This document shows, in pieces, positions 1 to 10,939 of a DNA stretch of 64,000 nt. The notes beneath the pieces are model-generated. The model did not search any database, was not told the origin of the DNA, and saw nothing but the letters and a program-made list of their open reading frames with translations. Made by a program: the position numbers and the translations under genes. Positions within the stretch are counted from its first letter, which is position 1. Each line of letters begins with the position of its first letter. The DNA lies in assembly GCA_018287875.1 (NCBI GenBank), contig JAGVVL010000001.1, forward strand, positions 5,022,001-5,086,000. Direction: 5' to 3'. The stretch is from Nigrospora sphaerica. Its lineage: Eukaryota > Ascomycota > Sordariomycetes > Amphisphaeriales > Apiosporaceae.

Positions 1-624
1 AGGGGTGGGCTGCCCCATCGGGAGGGACAATAAACGCAAGGGACGCGACCGGCCGACCCCCGAAACGCCGGGTCGTCGCGGGGGTGGGAAACGCGCATTG
101 TGGCTCGCGCATCATGTCTGCGTACCCTTCCCGCCTCCTTCCCGCCTTGAAGGGACTCCCTCGGGAGACCCTCCCCCGGCGCCACCAGGTGACCCGGACT
201 GCGGTACTAGTCGACGACCCCGTCTCTTCACTTTGCCCTCGAGTGGGCACTAGGCAGCGCCGAGTAGAGTGTCGACTTGCTTGCGGACAGGCATAGGCGG
301 GCGCGGGCTTCGGTGTCAGCTTCTCGAGATTCCCCAGGGATCGCGATACCCACCTGTCATCCCACGGTGGATAGGACAGACCCAAGAAATATCGGCCTAT
401 ATGTGTTGGTTGCTCTCGTTCTCCTACTTCTTGCTATTCTTCCCGTCGCTCCATCACGACTACTATCTTCAGTCTTTCTCTGTCTTGTACTTCATTCTTC
501 GCCACGCCACAAAGAGTTTGATACTCTTCCCGCCACTCCTTCTTCCTCCTTCTCGCCCAAACACCGAGCGGCCACCTTCCTTTCGGCTCTTTCCCCTAGC
601 TCCTCTCTCCGTTCCTTAGCCGCA
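1..624. other. Left-edge non-coding stretch
   Basis: No reading frame here shows domain-like composition. The last 200 bases are pyrimidine-rich, which is typical of a fungal core promoter and leader, and lead into the start codon at 625. I treat the stretch as the promoter and 5' leader of the next gene. Confidence 0.5.
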
Positions 625-1065
625 ATGCAGTACTCGACGCTCTTTACCTCGGCGCTGGTCGCCCTCGTCACCGTCAACGGCTTTCCCCTGAAGCTGCGCA
701 GCCCCCAGTGAGTTCCTTCCTGGGACCCTCCCGGGTCCCTTCCCCTTCCTCTTCCCTGTTCTGCCGTCGCATACTAACGCGTCCCCAGAAACCCCCTGCA
801 GTCTCTGACGGGTCTCCTCCCCGGCGCCGGCGGCGGCGCGGCGCCGGCGGCGGGTGGCATCGGCAGCCTCCTGGGCCCCCTGGCGGGCGGAGGCGGCGGG
901 GCCAAGTCGGGAGGCGGCGGCCCCGGCGACATCCTGGGCGGGCTCACCAAGGGTCTCGGCGGCGCCGGTGCCGGCGGCAGCGGCGGCGAGGGCGGCGGCA
1001 GCGGCGGCACCGGTGCCGGCGGGCCCGGCGGCCTCCTGAAGGGCCTGCCGCTCCCTGCCGCCTAA
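625..1065 (+). CDS. Small secreted glycine-rich protein
   Basis: Two exons, 625-707 and 789-1065, give 119 residues. The 81-nt intron starts GTGAGT at 708, has a CTAAC branch site near 775 and ends CCCCAG at 788; reading through it would hit TGA at once. The N-terminus MQYSTLFTSALVALVTVNG is a classic signal peptide. The mature part is small and almost entirely Gly, Ala, Leu and Pro, with recurring GLL/GGL blocks and no cysteines, so it is not a disulfide-rich effector or hydrophobin. I recognise no family. A structural or cell-surface role is only a guess. The neighbouring gene at 2243 is also a secreted low-complexity protein. Confidence 0.6.
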
Positions 1066-2242
1066 GGATCAGTGGCAGCAGCAGCAGCAACTGCCCCTCC
1101 CTTTTCCCTCCTTTCCCCTTTCCTGGTTCCGGTCGAGGTTAATGAAGGGGAGCTCAACAGCGGTGGTGGGTAGAAAGAAAAGAAAGAAAACCACGTGGGC
1201 AAAACCCATTCGCTTCGACTACGAGGGTGATGAGTTAACTAGTGCTCTCGTCGCCCCCGTTTACCCTTTATTTTTCTTTCGCATTTTCCCCTTTACCTGT
1301 TCGCGCTGGTCTTTACCCGCCCGTTGCTTAGGCGCTTTACGTTGCGCAAGGGTTTAGACGCTTTAGGTATTTTGCCTCTTTCTCAAGCTGCGCTCCATGA
1401 CATGAATGAATGGCAGTTCGCTTTCTCTCGCTCTCTCACTCCCCCCTCTCTCTCGCTCCTTCTCGTTCTTATGCTCACCGCGCCGTCTGCGCGGGGGTTT
1501 TCCCTATCAGTGACAGTGTTCGCTCCCGAGTCGGCAGCAGCAGCGAGGCAATCTGGTGGCCGCGGCGGATTCAAGATTGCGGTCCGGGAGGGGCCATCTC
1601 GCACGGTTCGTCCGCAGCTTCTTTCTTTTTTTTTGTGTTGCTTTTTCGGAGGTATCCTTTCCGGGCTTGGACGTCGCGGACCCCTGGGGAATAATGGCGG
1701 GGGTGCCAAATGTCTTTGTCTTGCATCTCTGACAGCGGCCCACGCTCGAACTGCAAATTCGGAACGAGAGGACCGATTTCGGGGGTGGGGGGTTCAATAT
1801 CTCGACATGGAACTGAGACACGACCAAGATGAGGGCGAGGCGGAATCGGCTGGGGAGGACCAAAAGGGAGGGTTCCGTAATCGAGCAGCCGAGCACGCGG
1901 GTCGCACATGGCCCCCCTTCTTTCCCTTGGCCGATCCGCTGCCCTTCACATGGGCCGGTGTGGGCAGAGACGGCGGGCCAGCGCGTTCCCGTCACGTACA
2001 CCTTCGCCTGTCGTCGGCGCAGGTCGTATACATATAAGTCGGGCTGGCCTACACCGCCGGGGCTGGGCGACCCATCTTGTTGCCCATCGCTCGCGTATAC
2101 AACATCCAGGAAGCAGGATCGCCGGTCCATCGTCCCTCCCCCTATCTCCCCCTTTCTCCCTCTCTCTCTCACTCTCTCCCTCTCCCTTTATCTCCCTCAC
2201 CCACGTACTCACCACTCTAAGTCACCACCCCCGACCTTGACG
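1066..2242. other. Intergenic stretch between two secreted-protein genes
   Basis: It contains homopyrimidine tracts (about 1420-1460 and 2140-2215) and a T-run near 1625. Open frames here, including one of 237 codons at 1324-2037, look compositionally random. The right end is the promoter of the next gene. Confidence 0.5.
2027..2215 (+). promoter_or_regulatory. Putative TATA element and pyrimidine-rich leader of the Thr-rich secreted protein gene
   Basis: TATACATATAAG lies at 2027-2038. It is followed at 2140-2215 by an almost uninterrupted C/T tract ending just before the start codon at 2243. The spacing (about 200 bp) and the CT block fit a filamentous-fungal core promoter. Confidence 0.45.
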
Positions 2243-3384
2243 ATGCGCTATCAGGCCCTCTTCCTTCACGCCGCGGCCGCTCTCCTAAGCACCACGGCCA
2301 TGGCCGTGCCCGTGCAGCCCGGCGCCCGTCAAGCGTAAGTAAGGACGAGAACTAGGACGGCAAATACCCTCCCCGCTTGTCGAAACCCCCGTGGCGCGGT
2401 GGCCGTCGGAGCTAACAAGAAGAACAGGGGCGGCGACTTGCCGGTCCCGGCGATCGCGCTTCCGAACGACACCGTGAGCTCCGCCGCCGGCACCAAGCAG
2501 CAGCAGCAGAAGGCCGGTCTCCTGCAAACCGTGGACAAGGCCCTGGGTATCGAGAAGCGGCAGATGAACGGCTTGTAAGCAAGCAGCCCCTCGAACCGCA
2601 GTTGCACCTCCCCCAAAGTCTAGAGAGAAGCTGACGGTTCGCGCCTTTTCCACGCATGTAGTATCAGCCCCGAACTTATCAAGTTAGCGTACATCCCGCC
2701 TCTCCTTTTCCCTCCCTCCCCCGGGGAGCCGACGTAAACTAACGAGTACGCCGGCATAGCGGTGCCATGCTGGCGAGCCAAGGGGGCGGCGGCGGCGGTG
2801 TGGGGGGACCGGATATCACGGCGCTGGTGGGCGGCCATCAGAACGGGGGTGGCGGCGGCCAGGGACGAACTTCGACCCCGGCGTCCTCCTCGGCCGGCGA
2901 CGAGGTCGAGGCCCACGAGGAGGGAGAAGGCGGCGGCACGCCGGCCAACGTCGTCGTGGTCCCGGCCGCCGCCACCCGCCCGCAGGGCCCCGCCGGCCTG
3001 GCCGTCATCCCCGTCAATGCCCCGGCCAGAGCCACGAACGGCACAGCGGCGGCGGCGGCGGCGAAGACGATGACGACGGCGGCGCAGACGACGATGATCA
3101 CAACGATCGCGGCGAAGACGACGAAGACGACGACGACGAAGACGACGACGACGACGATGACGACGACTGCAAAGACGACGACCGCGGCAACAGAAACGAT
3201 GACGACGACTGCAAAGACGACGACTGTAAAGACGACGACGGCGGCGACGACGACGACGACAACTGCGGCGAAGACGAAGACGACGACGACGACGACGACG
3301 ACGACTGGCGCCGCCAACCCCACCGCCAACGCGACCAGGAGCCGCCGCCGGGCCGAGCTGCTGCCCGCGCCAGAGCCCCTGTGA
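2243..3384 (+). CDS. Secreted Thr/Lys-rich low-complexity protein
   Basis: Four exons: 2243-2334, 2428-2574, 2662-2688 (or to 2682) and 2760-3384. Both choices for the third donor keep the same phase. The signal peptide is MRYQALFLHAAAALLSTTAMA. A possible Kex2 processing site, GIEKR, lies before QMNGL. After a Gly/Ala/Pro-rich middle comes a trinucleotide array (about 3063-3306) read here as Thr with interspersed Lys, then a basic C-terminus ending PAPEPL. The final TGA at 3382 overlaps a perfect GTGAGT donor at 3381, so another exon may follow. In the +2 frame the array reads as Asp blocks with DDDCKDDD motifs, leaving the true frame of the array uncertain. No family recognised. Confidence 0.5.
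3063..3306 (+). repeat. Imperfect GAC/ACG trinucleotide array
   Basis: About 240 bases of mostly GAC units, interrupted by GAT, GAA, GGC, AAC and TGC/AAA units. It lies inside the last exon of the secreted protein gene. An open frame exists in two forward frames (Thr-rich or Asp-rich), and a Val-rich frame is open on the minus strand. Confidence 0.9.
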
Positions 3385-4161
3385 GTTCTTCTCCCTCCAT
3401 CCTCACCGGACGGGGACCCAGCGCGACCCAACGTACGTGTTGACTGGGCGATTTTGGGGTTAGTCACGCCGTCATTGACGTGGCCAGAGTCACGGAATGA
3501 AGGGCCGTCCGTCGCCCAGGCCCGCCTAGGTAGCTGCGGCTTGTGATCTACCGCCAGGCATCGAGCTTGAGGGTTCCCGCCCACAAAAGGAGACGGTACA
3601 GCCGGATAACGCGCACGGATCCGCTCCCCCCTATGAGAGCCGCCTCCCAGTTACTCCCCAGCGTCCCCGCAAAGGAGGGGGGGGGCTTTGCCGGATAGCC
3701 TTCGGTCTCATGGGGCGGATGGGAGCAGGTCATGTTTCCAGAGTCAAAGGGGTAATGGTTAATTTATTTGGGTCTGGAGGTCGGCGCTGTGGCACTACCC
3801 AAGGCACGGGGGCCATAAAAAACGGCCGATTATCGGTTTGCTACGATAGCCTACACTATAGCCCGCGCACGTGCGCGTCATGCCATTTCATTTGTTCCCG
3901 TCCGCTGCTAGCCCGTCTTCCCCTGTGGTTGGCCCCTGCGTGTGTCCGAGCCAAGCCCGTGATCCCGGAGGCGTAGATCGGCCTTGGGCATCCCAGTGCC
4001 GTCTTCCGTCTTTGCCTCACGCCGGAAACCGACGGCGACGGCGACAGGCGCCGGGGGGCGGGGCAATTTGCCTCTCCGGCAGCCCGGCCATTCCAGTGTT
4101 GCGGCCCTCTATAGTATGGCGACGACCAATCAAGTAGCGCCTGGCAAGCCTGAGTATTAAC
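3385..4161. other. Intergenic stretch, no gene seen
   Basis: Convergent 3' flanks of the secreted protein gene (+) and the TLC gene (-). A G-run lies at 3679-3687. Nothing else is recognisable. Confidence 0.5.
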
Positions 4162-5306
4162 TCAGATTCCAGGCGGGGGTTCGTCACCGTGGCCCTCACC
4201 GTCGAGGATCGACTTTCGTCTCTGGCGAGTGTTGTCGCCGCCCTTGGCGTCACGCCCCGTAGCACGGCCGCTGCCCGGTTCCCCCTTTCCGTCCTGGGCC
4301 TCGGCCTTGGGGGAAAACCTCTTGCGCACCGCGTCGATCATCTTGAAAAACCAGTAGAAGTTGAGTGACGTAAGCGTCATGTTGGCGCCCAAGTACACAC
4401 AAGCCAGCCACATGGGAACGTGCGACGACTCGGTGACGAACCGCATCGTGGATTCGTACTGTGTCGGCACCGTCGGGTCTTGGGCGGCGGCGGCCGTGGT
4501 CGGGATGTACGACACGTCGTTGTGCACCGCCTGCCAGATGTCCCGGAAGACATTGAAGGACTGGTAGGTTCCCCAGACGAGGCGGCAGCAGAAAAATGTG
4601 AAGATCAGCATCAAGCCGTTGTACAGCTGTACCTTGGAACCCGTCAGGCCCAGCTTGTCACAGAACCAGTGGATGTTGAGGAACGGCGATGAAAGCTCCC
4701 AGAGGATGAAGGTGGTGCTGTAGTAGTTCACAAAGGGGCGCTGTATGCAACGAGTCAGCCAGTCCGTCCGTCACTTCCGAGCGTCTGGCTCTCTCCGTGC
4801 GGCACGGGCAAAGAGGAACGTACGAAGCCAAGCGAGTAAACGCACAAGGCGCTGATGGCGTGGGCCAGCATGCCCACTCCAAAGACGTTGATGTGCGAGG
4901 CCGTCATGATGAGATCCCACAAAAAGTAGCCGGCCGCGAAAGCCTGGATCATGGCGGCGCCGCCCGTGTAGCCGTACACACGCTCCTGCGCGTCCATGTT
5001 CCACCGCTCCTCGTCGGTGAACATGACCCAGAGGGCGAGGATGTTGATGGTGCTGCTCTGCACAAACGAGACCACATGAACGTCCCAGCTGAGCTTCTTA
5101 GCCCGCGGCAGGTTCTTGTACTGCTTCGGGACGACGAGGTTCGATAATAACGGGGAGACGAAGGTGAAGACGCCGTGGTAGAACAGCGCCATCAACAGCA
5201 CCTCATGGATGTGGAGGGGCAGCGTCGGCAGCGTGAAGTACTCGGCCCAAGGCTGGACGGCCTTGGAGAGGGCCGGGATCGGGGCAATGGGGAACGGATC
5301 GTGCAT
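4162..5306 (-). CDS. TLC-domain integral membrane protein
   Basis: Two exons on the minus strand, 5306-4824 and 4740-4162, joined in phase 0 across an 83-nt intron (donor GTACGT, acceptor CATACAG), give 353 residues. The start at MHDPFPIAPIPAL was chosen because it matches the usual short N-terminus of this fungal family; the frame is open 62 codons further upstream. Several hydrophobic helices follow from residue 30. The stretch KLSWDVHVVSFVQSS resembles the conserved start of the TRAM-LAG1-CLN8 fold. The C-terminal tail is hydrophilic, with RQRRKS. TLC proteins act in ER/Golgi membranes in lipid sensing or synthesis. This member lacks an obvious ceramide-synthase Lag1 motif, so its substrate is unknown. 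Confidence 0.75.
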
Positions 5307-7285
5307 CGTGGCGGCAGGCTCTTGCGTTCTGTCGGGGGACGTACGGGGTCTCCTGGGGTTGTCGGCTCCTGTCCGCTGGGCGTGAATACCGCCGAGGGGG
5401 CGTGGAGGATTCAGTATTGGTTCCGTCGGCAAAACAGGTGCAGGGTGGCCGCCGGTATGGATTCCAGGTTCAGAAGCGATGGTCGTAGACAAGAGGTAGC
5501 GGTGTCGGTTGTCCGGCTGTTATAGGAGCCAGTATGGCAGCGTGGACGGAGGGGCGGGAGGTGGTCACCGGGTTGCTGGACCACGAGAAGAAGGCGTGAA
5601 GCTCACGGAGGTGAGGCGGCTGATGTAGGGAAGGATCGTGACAAGAGCCGCGTGCGCTTTAATATTCTAGGCCAGGGAGGTACCTAGGGAAGCAGGTACA
5701 AATGTACGTATGTGAGATGTACACAAGTCAAGGATGCAAGTCAGCAAGGTCGTATTGATTGGAAGCTAAGAGCATGAGGTACATATGGGGGGAGGGGTCC
5801 TTGACAACCTGAATCCGTACCGGGAAAGTGTTCCAGGGTGAGATCCCTCCAGGAAGCGTACGTACAGCAGGTACGGCGTGTACCTAAGCCCAACCCTCGA
5901 TAACTTACGCTTGTCATTACGAGTAGGTCGAGATAAGGTTGACCAGCCATTGCATGCCGACACATATGTTTACAAGACCGTTCTGAACCTCCACCGAGCC
6001 ACCTAATTACTTTTTTACTTAACTACGTAGCACCAGAGACGGCGATGGGTTTCGGTTTGTTTGCCTGACGTGCAGCGACTTGCCCGGCGAACAGGGTGGT
6101 AGGGTAGGGGAGGGGGGAAGCCAAAGTCACGGGTGTCGTCCCATCTCCTGTTTGTCCACTCACCATGTGAAAATTGTTGGGACGCCGCGTCGCAGGCGGA
6201 TCGGTCAGCCGAGGGGGGTTGATTAAACAGATGGACTCTTTTTGCCCACTTCACCCCATCAATACCCTTTGGGCGAGATCAACGTACTTCCGCTCTCATA
6301 CAGAGAGAGGTGACCACATGCGTATCAAACCTCTTACAACCCTACCTAAAGTGTCTGCATACTTCGAGATGCATAGGTAAGAGTTAACGGGATTACAAGT
6401 CATTACTGCCACCACGACACCCCTATCCCGTACTCACTACCTCATACTATCTCCTTAAGCCGGTGCTCAAAGACCCAGGGCTGTCGGCTGGCCGCCCACC
6501 CCCCACTGGAAGATGTAGTCTGTGCAAAGTTTGGGGGTCTGTACACCACTATTGTCCGCCCCGAGGCAACCTGTCCCAATCGTGGGCCCATGTAGCTATT
6601 ACTATAGGCCCCGAGAGACCCTGACAATACACTTGGATGCGCCCTGGCCGACCTTGGGGGGCTTATCGTACACAGTATCATGGGACACACAGTAGGGTAG
6701 GTATGTACGGAGTACTTAGGTAGCGCGGAAGGAACTTTACACACGCACGGTTAACAACCTTTCATTGGATGATGCAATTATGTACGAAGAAGGAGCTCAC
6801 TGCAGAAGTATGTGAATAATGTATACGAATGCATAAGCACCTTTGTACGGGTTAGTGCACTGTTCCACCACCAGCTGGTGACCTACCTCTACTACATACC
6901 GCCCGTCGCCTCCTTACCGCGCCACCCAAGGCCGCGTGCGAGGCCACATCAGCCATACGCGCCCCCGAGATATCAGCACAACCACCAACTCTGCCACCTC
7001 AGCTTCTTTTCAACGGCCCAGCGCCGTGGTTCCTGCCGGCGTCTGCGCGCGGAACCGGATCCTCGGTCGGTTTCGCCTGCCCCCTCACCGCCAAAAAGCC
7101 GCGGGTGCGCTTCAGGGCCTCCGTCTTCCACAAACCCCTGTTGCATGGAGCTCATTCAGCTGGACCGGGGACAGACGATAACAACTGGCCTACGAGAGCG
7201 CGGGCCCGCCGCTCGTCCGCCTGGCGTCATCGACCACCACTCAGGGCTCCCGTGGCCGTCGCCCTGACTGACCACTTTCCTGAAC
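5307..7285. other. Divergent intergenic region between the TLC gene and COG8
   Basis: Almost 2 kb without a credible gene. From about 5640 to 6800 it is AT-richer and dense in TAC/GTA words (GTACGT, CCTAGGTACC). This may reflect old repeat decay, but no terminal repeats or transposase remnant could be found. Confidence 0.45.
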
Positions 7286-8629
7286 ATGGCCGACTCTCTC
7301 CTGGACATCCTGAGGCCATCCGACACGCCGGCGGATCGGGGCCCGGGACCGTCTCACAGCGCGGATGCCGTGGCCTTGGCCTACCTATCCAGCCTGGCCT
7401 CTCGGCCTTTGTCGGCCATCGAGGCGGATGAGCCGCAGGTCTTGGCCCAGGCATCGCACTCGCTCCAGCTGTCCTTGCAAGCCCTGTCTAAGAGGTCACA
7501 CAAGTCCATCATCGACTCGGCCTCGAACCATGCAAACCTGCGGACCGCCCTGCCGGCCCTGGCATCGTCCACCGCCGATCTGAAGACGGCCATACCCAAG
7601 CTGGACAATGAGGCTGTCCGCTTCTCTACTACGTACCACAAGTCGGGCGAGAATGACATCTTGAACTCCCGCAAGAGGGCCTTGCTGTTGGCCAGGAACG
7701 TCGAGCGGCTCGTCGACGTGCTTGACCTGCCGAATCTTCTTTCCTCGGCTATTACCACGGGGGCTTCGTCGGTCACGGCCAACTACACGGCCGCCTTGGA
7801 CCTCAACGGCCATATCCGGCGCCTGCATTCGTTGTACCCCGGCTCCCCGCTGGTCGAGTCGGTCTCGGCCCAAGCGGACGAGACTATGCAAACCATGGCG
7901 GCCAATCTAATATCCAGTCTGCGAGCCCCGGGCCTCAAGTTAGCATCGGCACTACGCACCATCAGCTGGCTGCGTCGGGTCGTGCCCGAGCTGGACCCGG
8001 CCGGAGCGGCTGGCAACGGCGGCGGCCTCGGGGCTCTGTTTTTGGTCTGCCGTCTCTCCACCCTCATGAACATGCTGGCAGCTCTCGAGCCGCTACGCGA
8101 GCTGGCCGACCAGGAACGGGACCGCCAACAACAGGCATCCAGCTCAAGTGCGTGGTCGGGAGGTCAGCAGACGGAGCGCTATCTCAAACGCTATATTGAG
8201 ATTTTCAGGGAGCAAAGCTTCGCCATCATCTCCATGTTCCGAAGTGTCTTCCCCACGTCCGGCGGCCAAGCCATCTTGGAATCCTCCGAAGCCGGTGTTG
8301 CGGACCCGCTACAGCCGGTGCCATCGGCGCTGACGACGTTCCCTCTTCATCTTGTTGAGATGCTCACGGAGACGCTGCGCATCTACCTGCCCAACATCAA
8401 AGACCAGACCTCTCGTGACAGCCTTCTGACCCAGGTGCTCTACTGCGCTGGGAGCTTAGGCCGGCTGGGTGGGGACTTTGGCATCTTGCTCGCCAGTCTG
8501 GATGTGGGCGAGGACGCGGAAGAAGAATGGGTCGAGGTGGTCAAGCGGCACCGGGTCATGGCCGGCCGGTTGGAATCCATCGTGGGCGCAAAGGACAAAA
8601 AGACGCCTGATGTCTCGGTCAAGGCATGA
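7286..8629 (+). CDS. COG8: Conserved oligomeric Golgi complex subunit 8 (Dor1 family)
   Basis: A single exon of 447 residues. COG8 belongs to the eight-subunit COG tether that captures retrograde intra-Golgi vesicles. The N-terminal part (YLSSLASRPLSAIEADEP, then LQLSLQALSKRSHKSIIDSA) has the Dor1 pattern of helical segments. The DLPNLL stretch near residue 148 and the tail LLTQVLYCAGSLGRLGGDFG are the parts I find most diagnostic. It is shorter than animal COG8 (about 600), as expected for filamentous fungi. Start ATG at 7286 lies in ACATGG context. Gene order is tandem with HEM25 downstream. Confidence 0.8.
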   Translation: MADSLLDILRPSDTPADRGPGPSHSADAVALAYLSSLASRPLSAIEADEPQVLAQASHSLQLSLQALSKRSHKSIIDSASNHANLRTALPALASSTADLKTAIPKLDNEAVRFSTTYHKSGENDILNSRKRALLLARNVERLVDVLDLPNLLSSAITTGASSVTANYTAALDLNGHIRRLHSLYPGSPLVESVSAQADETMQTMAANLISSLRAPGLKLASALRTISWLRRVVPELDPAGAAGNGGGLGALFLVCRLSTLMNMLAALEPLRELADQERDRQQQASSSSAWSGGQQTERYLKRYIEIFREQSFAIISMFRSVFPTSGGQAILESSEAGVADPLQPVPSALTTFPLHLVEMLTETLRIYLPNIKDQTSRDSLLTQVLYCAGSLGRLGGDFGILLASLDVGEDAEEEWVEVVKRHRVMAGRLESIVGAKDKKTPDVSVKA

Positions 8630-9556
8630 GGGCACACGCGTTGAACCGGGGCATGAGAACTCGAGAGATCGGGCGACCCATGGCCGCGGTTCGAGATAGA
8701 CCAGGCGTATACAGGGAGGTACCGCCAGAAGCGACTGTTATGTGTGGTATAATGGAGCCAGACGGGCGTACTGGGCTCGAATAGTTCGGCCCGCGTTGCA
8801 GTCCCTTCCAGACCCGATGCATCTCTCTGTACTTTGAAGTCCCAGGCCGGTCCCGGCCGAATCCATGGGCAGAGGGCAGTGGAAGCCATGAGTTTATTAT
8901 TGCCTCGGCTCTGAAAAGCACCCTCCTGCCGAGGTACATACTTGAAAAGTACCCAAATATCTAAGCTACTTATGCACGGGCAAGATTCACCCAATGCCAG
9001 CAGCGCATGTTTCGCGAATACCAAGACTTCATTAGCATACAGTTCTGTAGTGTTGTATGCTAATCCGTTAGTTAGACGGGCTGCGTTGTGATCTTTACTT
9101 CCAGGCAAGCTAAATAAATACCACCCAATCGGGCATAATGACATCAACGCGGGGGGTCCCACCGGCAGAGCTAATAAGTGCGTATATATTTATTCATTCT
9201 CCATGCGAACCACCACCGTCGGACCGGTCGAAAAAAAAAAGTCGAGGCGTACTTTGTCCGCCCCAATCCCCCACCAACTCCGAGGCGGCACGGTGAACGA
9301 AGATTCGGACTGTAAGCAAGCAATGCGGCAGGTCTAGGGATTTGAGCCGAGCTCCGTCGTTGTCCGTGTGTTCTGGACCGATATCATCCGAGTTGCCTGC
9401 CTTTCGTTCGCCAGAAGAAAGAGCGAGGGAGCCAGTGGGAGGGCAAGAGAGAGAAAAAGGCACACAGACATAAAAGAGAGAGGCCGGCGCTCGATGCGCA
9501 TGGGTGACTAACTCCCGAGCCCATTTCTGCTCCAGCAGGCTTTTCCGACACACGAT
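8630..9556. other. Intergenic stretch between COG8 and HEM25
   Basis: No gene is visible. An AT-rich TATATATTTATTC block at 9183-9195 and an A-run at 9231-9240 lie 300-370 bases before the HEM25 start; they may belong to its promoter. Confidence 0.45.
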
Positions 9557-10669
9557 ATGGCGCAAGGTGCCGGTGCCGGCGCCGGCGCGGGTACCAGCGC
9601 TGGCAATGCCAAATCTTCCTCGAGTGAGCCCCTCCTTGACCTCCTCCGGGACTGCCGGCCGCCCTTCCACCTCGTTGTTTTCTGACCGACGTGGGCGTCT
9701 GTGTCGGGTGTAGCCTTTCACTTTGTCGCCGGGCTCTGTTCCGGCACGTTCGGGGCCGTGCTGCTGCAGCCCATCGACCTCCTCAAGACCCGCGTCCAGC
9801 AGTCGGGCCACCAGTCGGTCCGGGCCACCATCCGCGAGATTGCCCAGTCGCCCAACGCCATCGCCGCCTTCTGGCGGGGCACCGTCCCCTCGGCGCTGCG
9901 GACCGGCTTCGGCTCCGCCATCTACTTCACGACCCTCAACAAGATCCGCCAACACGCTGCCCCGTTGGCTCTGACGGCGCCCCTGGCGGCCGTCGCCCCC
10001 GCCGCCGCTTCGTCCCACTCGTCGTCCCTCCCAAAACTGTCCAACACAGCCAACCTGCTCTCGGGTGCCGTGGCGCGCGCCTTCGCCGGCTTCGTGCTGA
10101 TGCCCCTCACCATCATAAAGGTGCGCTACGAGTCGAACCTGTACTCGTACAGCTCCATGGCCGGGGCCGCGCGCGACATCTACCGGACCGAGCGGCTGCG
10201 GGGCTTCTTCGCCGGCTACGGCGCCACGGCGGTCCGCGACGCCCCCTACGCCGGCCTGTACGTGCTCTTCTACGAGCAGTTCAAGCGGCGCCTGAGCGCC
10301 TTCTACGCCCCGGGTCGTGACGGGAACGGCCCGCCCGGCAAGGCGCTCATGGACACATCGCTGTCGGCGGCCATCAACTTCAGCTCGGGCGCCATGGCCA
10401 GCGCCGCGTGCTCCTTTGTCACGAACCCCTTCGACGCCGTCAAGACGCGCATCCAGCTCCAGCCGCGCGACTACCGCAACACGCTCCAGGCGGCCCACCG
10501 CATGGTGGCCGAGGAGGGTATTCGCTCGCTCTACGACGGTCTGGCGCTGCGCATGGCCCGCAAGGCCGTCAGCTCGGCGCTGGCGTGGATGCTGTACGAG
10601 GAGTTGATACGGAGAGCGGAGACAACGTTGCGGCACCGCAGCATAGGTAAGAGCGGCGGGCATATATGA
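9557..10669 (+). CDS. HEM25: Mitochondrial glycine carrier, SLC25A38/Hem25 type
   Basis: Exons 9557-9623 and 9714-10669 give 340 residues. The short Gly/Ala-rich N-terminus [12 protein letters not shown] comes from exon 1, and the 90-nt intron starts GTGAGC and ends GGTGTAG. Three mitochondrial-carrier repeats are visible: [22 protein letters not shown] and [11 protein letters not shown]. In repeat 2, Thr replaces the usual acidic residue of PxD/E, a feature of the Hem25 subfamily. The family brings glycine across the inner membrane for 5-aminolevulinate synthesis, the first step of haem production; transport of isopentenyl pyrophosphate has also been reported for yeast Hem25. The insertion between repeats 1 and 2 is Ala/Ser-rich. 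It converges on the next gene with a 270-bp gap. Confidence 0.85.
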
Positions 10670-10939
10670 CTTGTAACACCACCTACCCCATCTGTCACGA
10701 CTATACTGCCTTCACTTTCCCCCCTAAAAAGGTATCCAAGACCGTCCCTGCTCAAAACCTCAAGCAAGAACCAAGAAAAAAGAAGGAAAGATAGATCCAA
10801 ACAATACCCAACTCTTCGTTACTTCGTTAGGCCTCGGGCACATTCTATCCCGAGCCACATCGCGTGCAACCGGTCCTTCTCCCTATCCGTCGGAACCCCA
10901 CAAGCAACCCCTCGCCCTGCCCTTGAACACCGCCGGTCT

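Noticed and set aside
1324..2037. 237-codon plus-strand ORF
   Set aside because: Random composition, spans promoter-like pyrimidine tracts, and has no signal or domain.
2838..3584. 248-codon minus-strand ORF with long poly-Val runs
   Set aside because: It is only the reverse complement of the GAC array.
5640..6800. TAC/GTA-rich, AT-leaning stretch as a possible decayed transposon
   Set aside because: No inverted or direct terminal repeats and no transposase-like frame could be found, so it was left as plain intergenic sequence.
9194..10663. 489-codon minus-strand ORF opposite HEM25
   Set aside because: It is the complement of a clear carrier gene with C/G-ending codons; such bias keeps an antisense frame free of stops. 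The translation is Arg/Gly/Val-rich with no domain.
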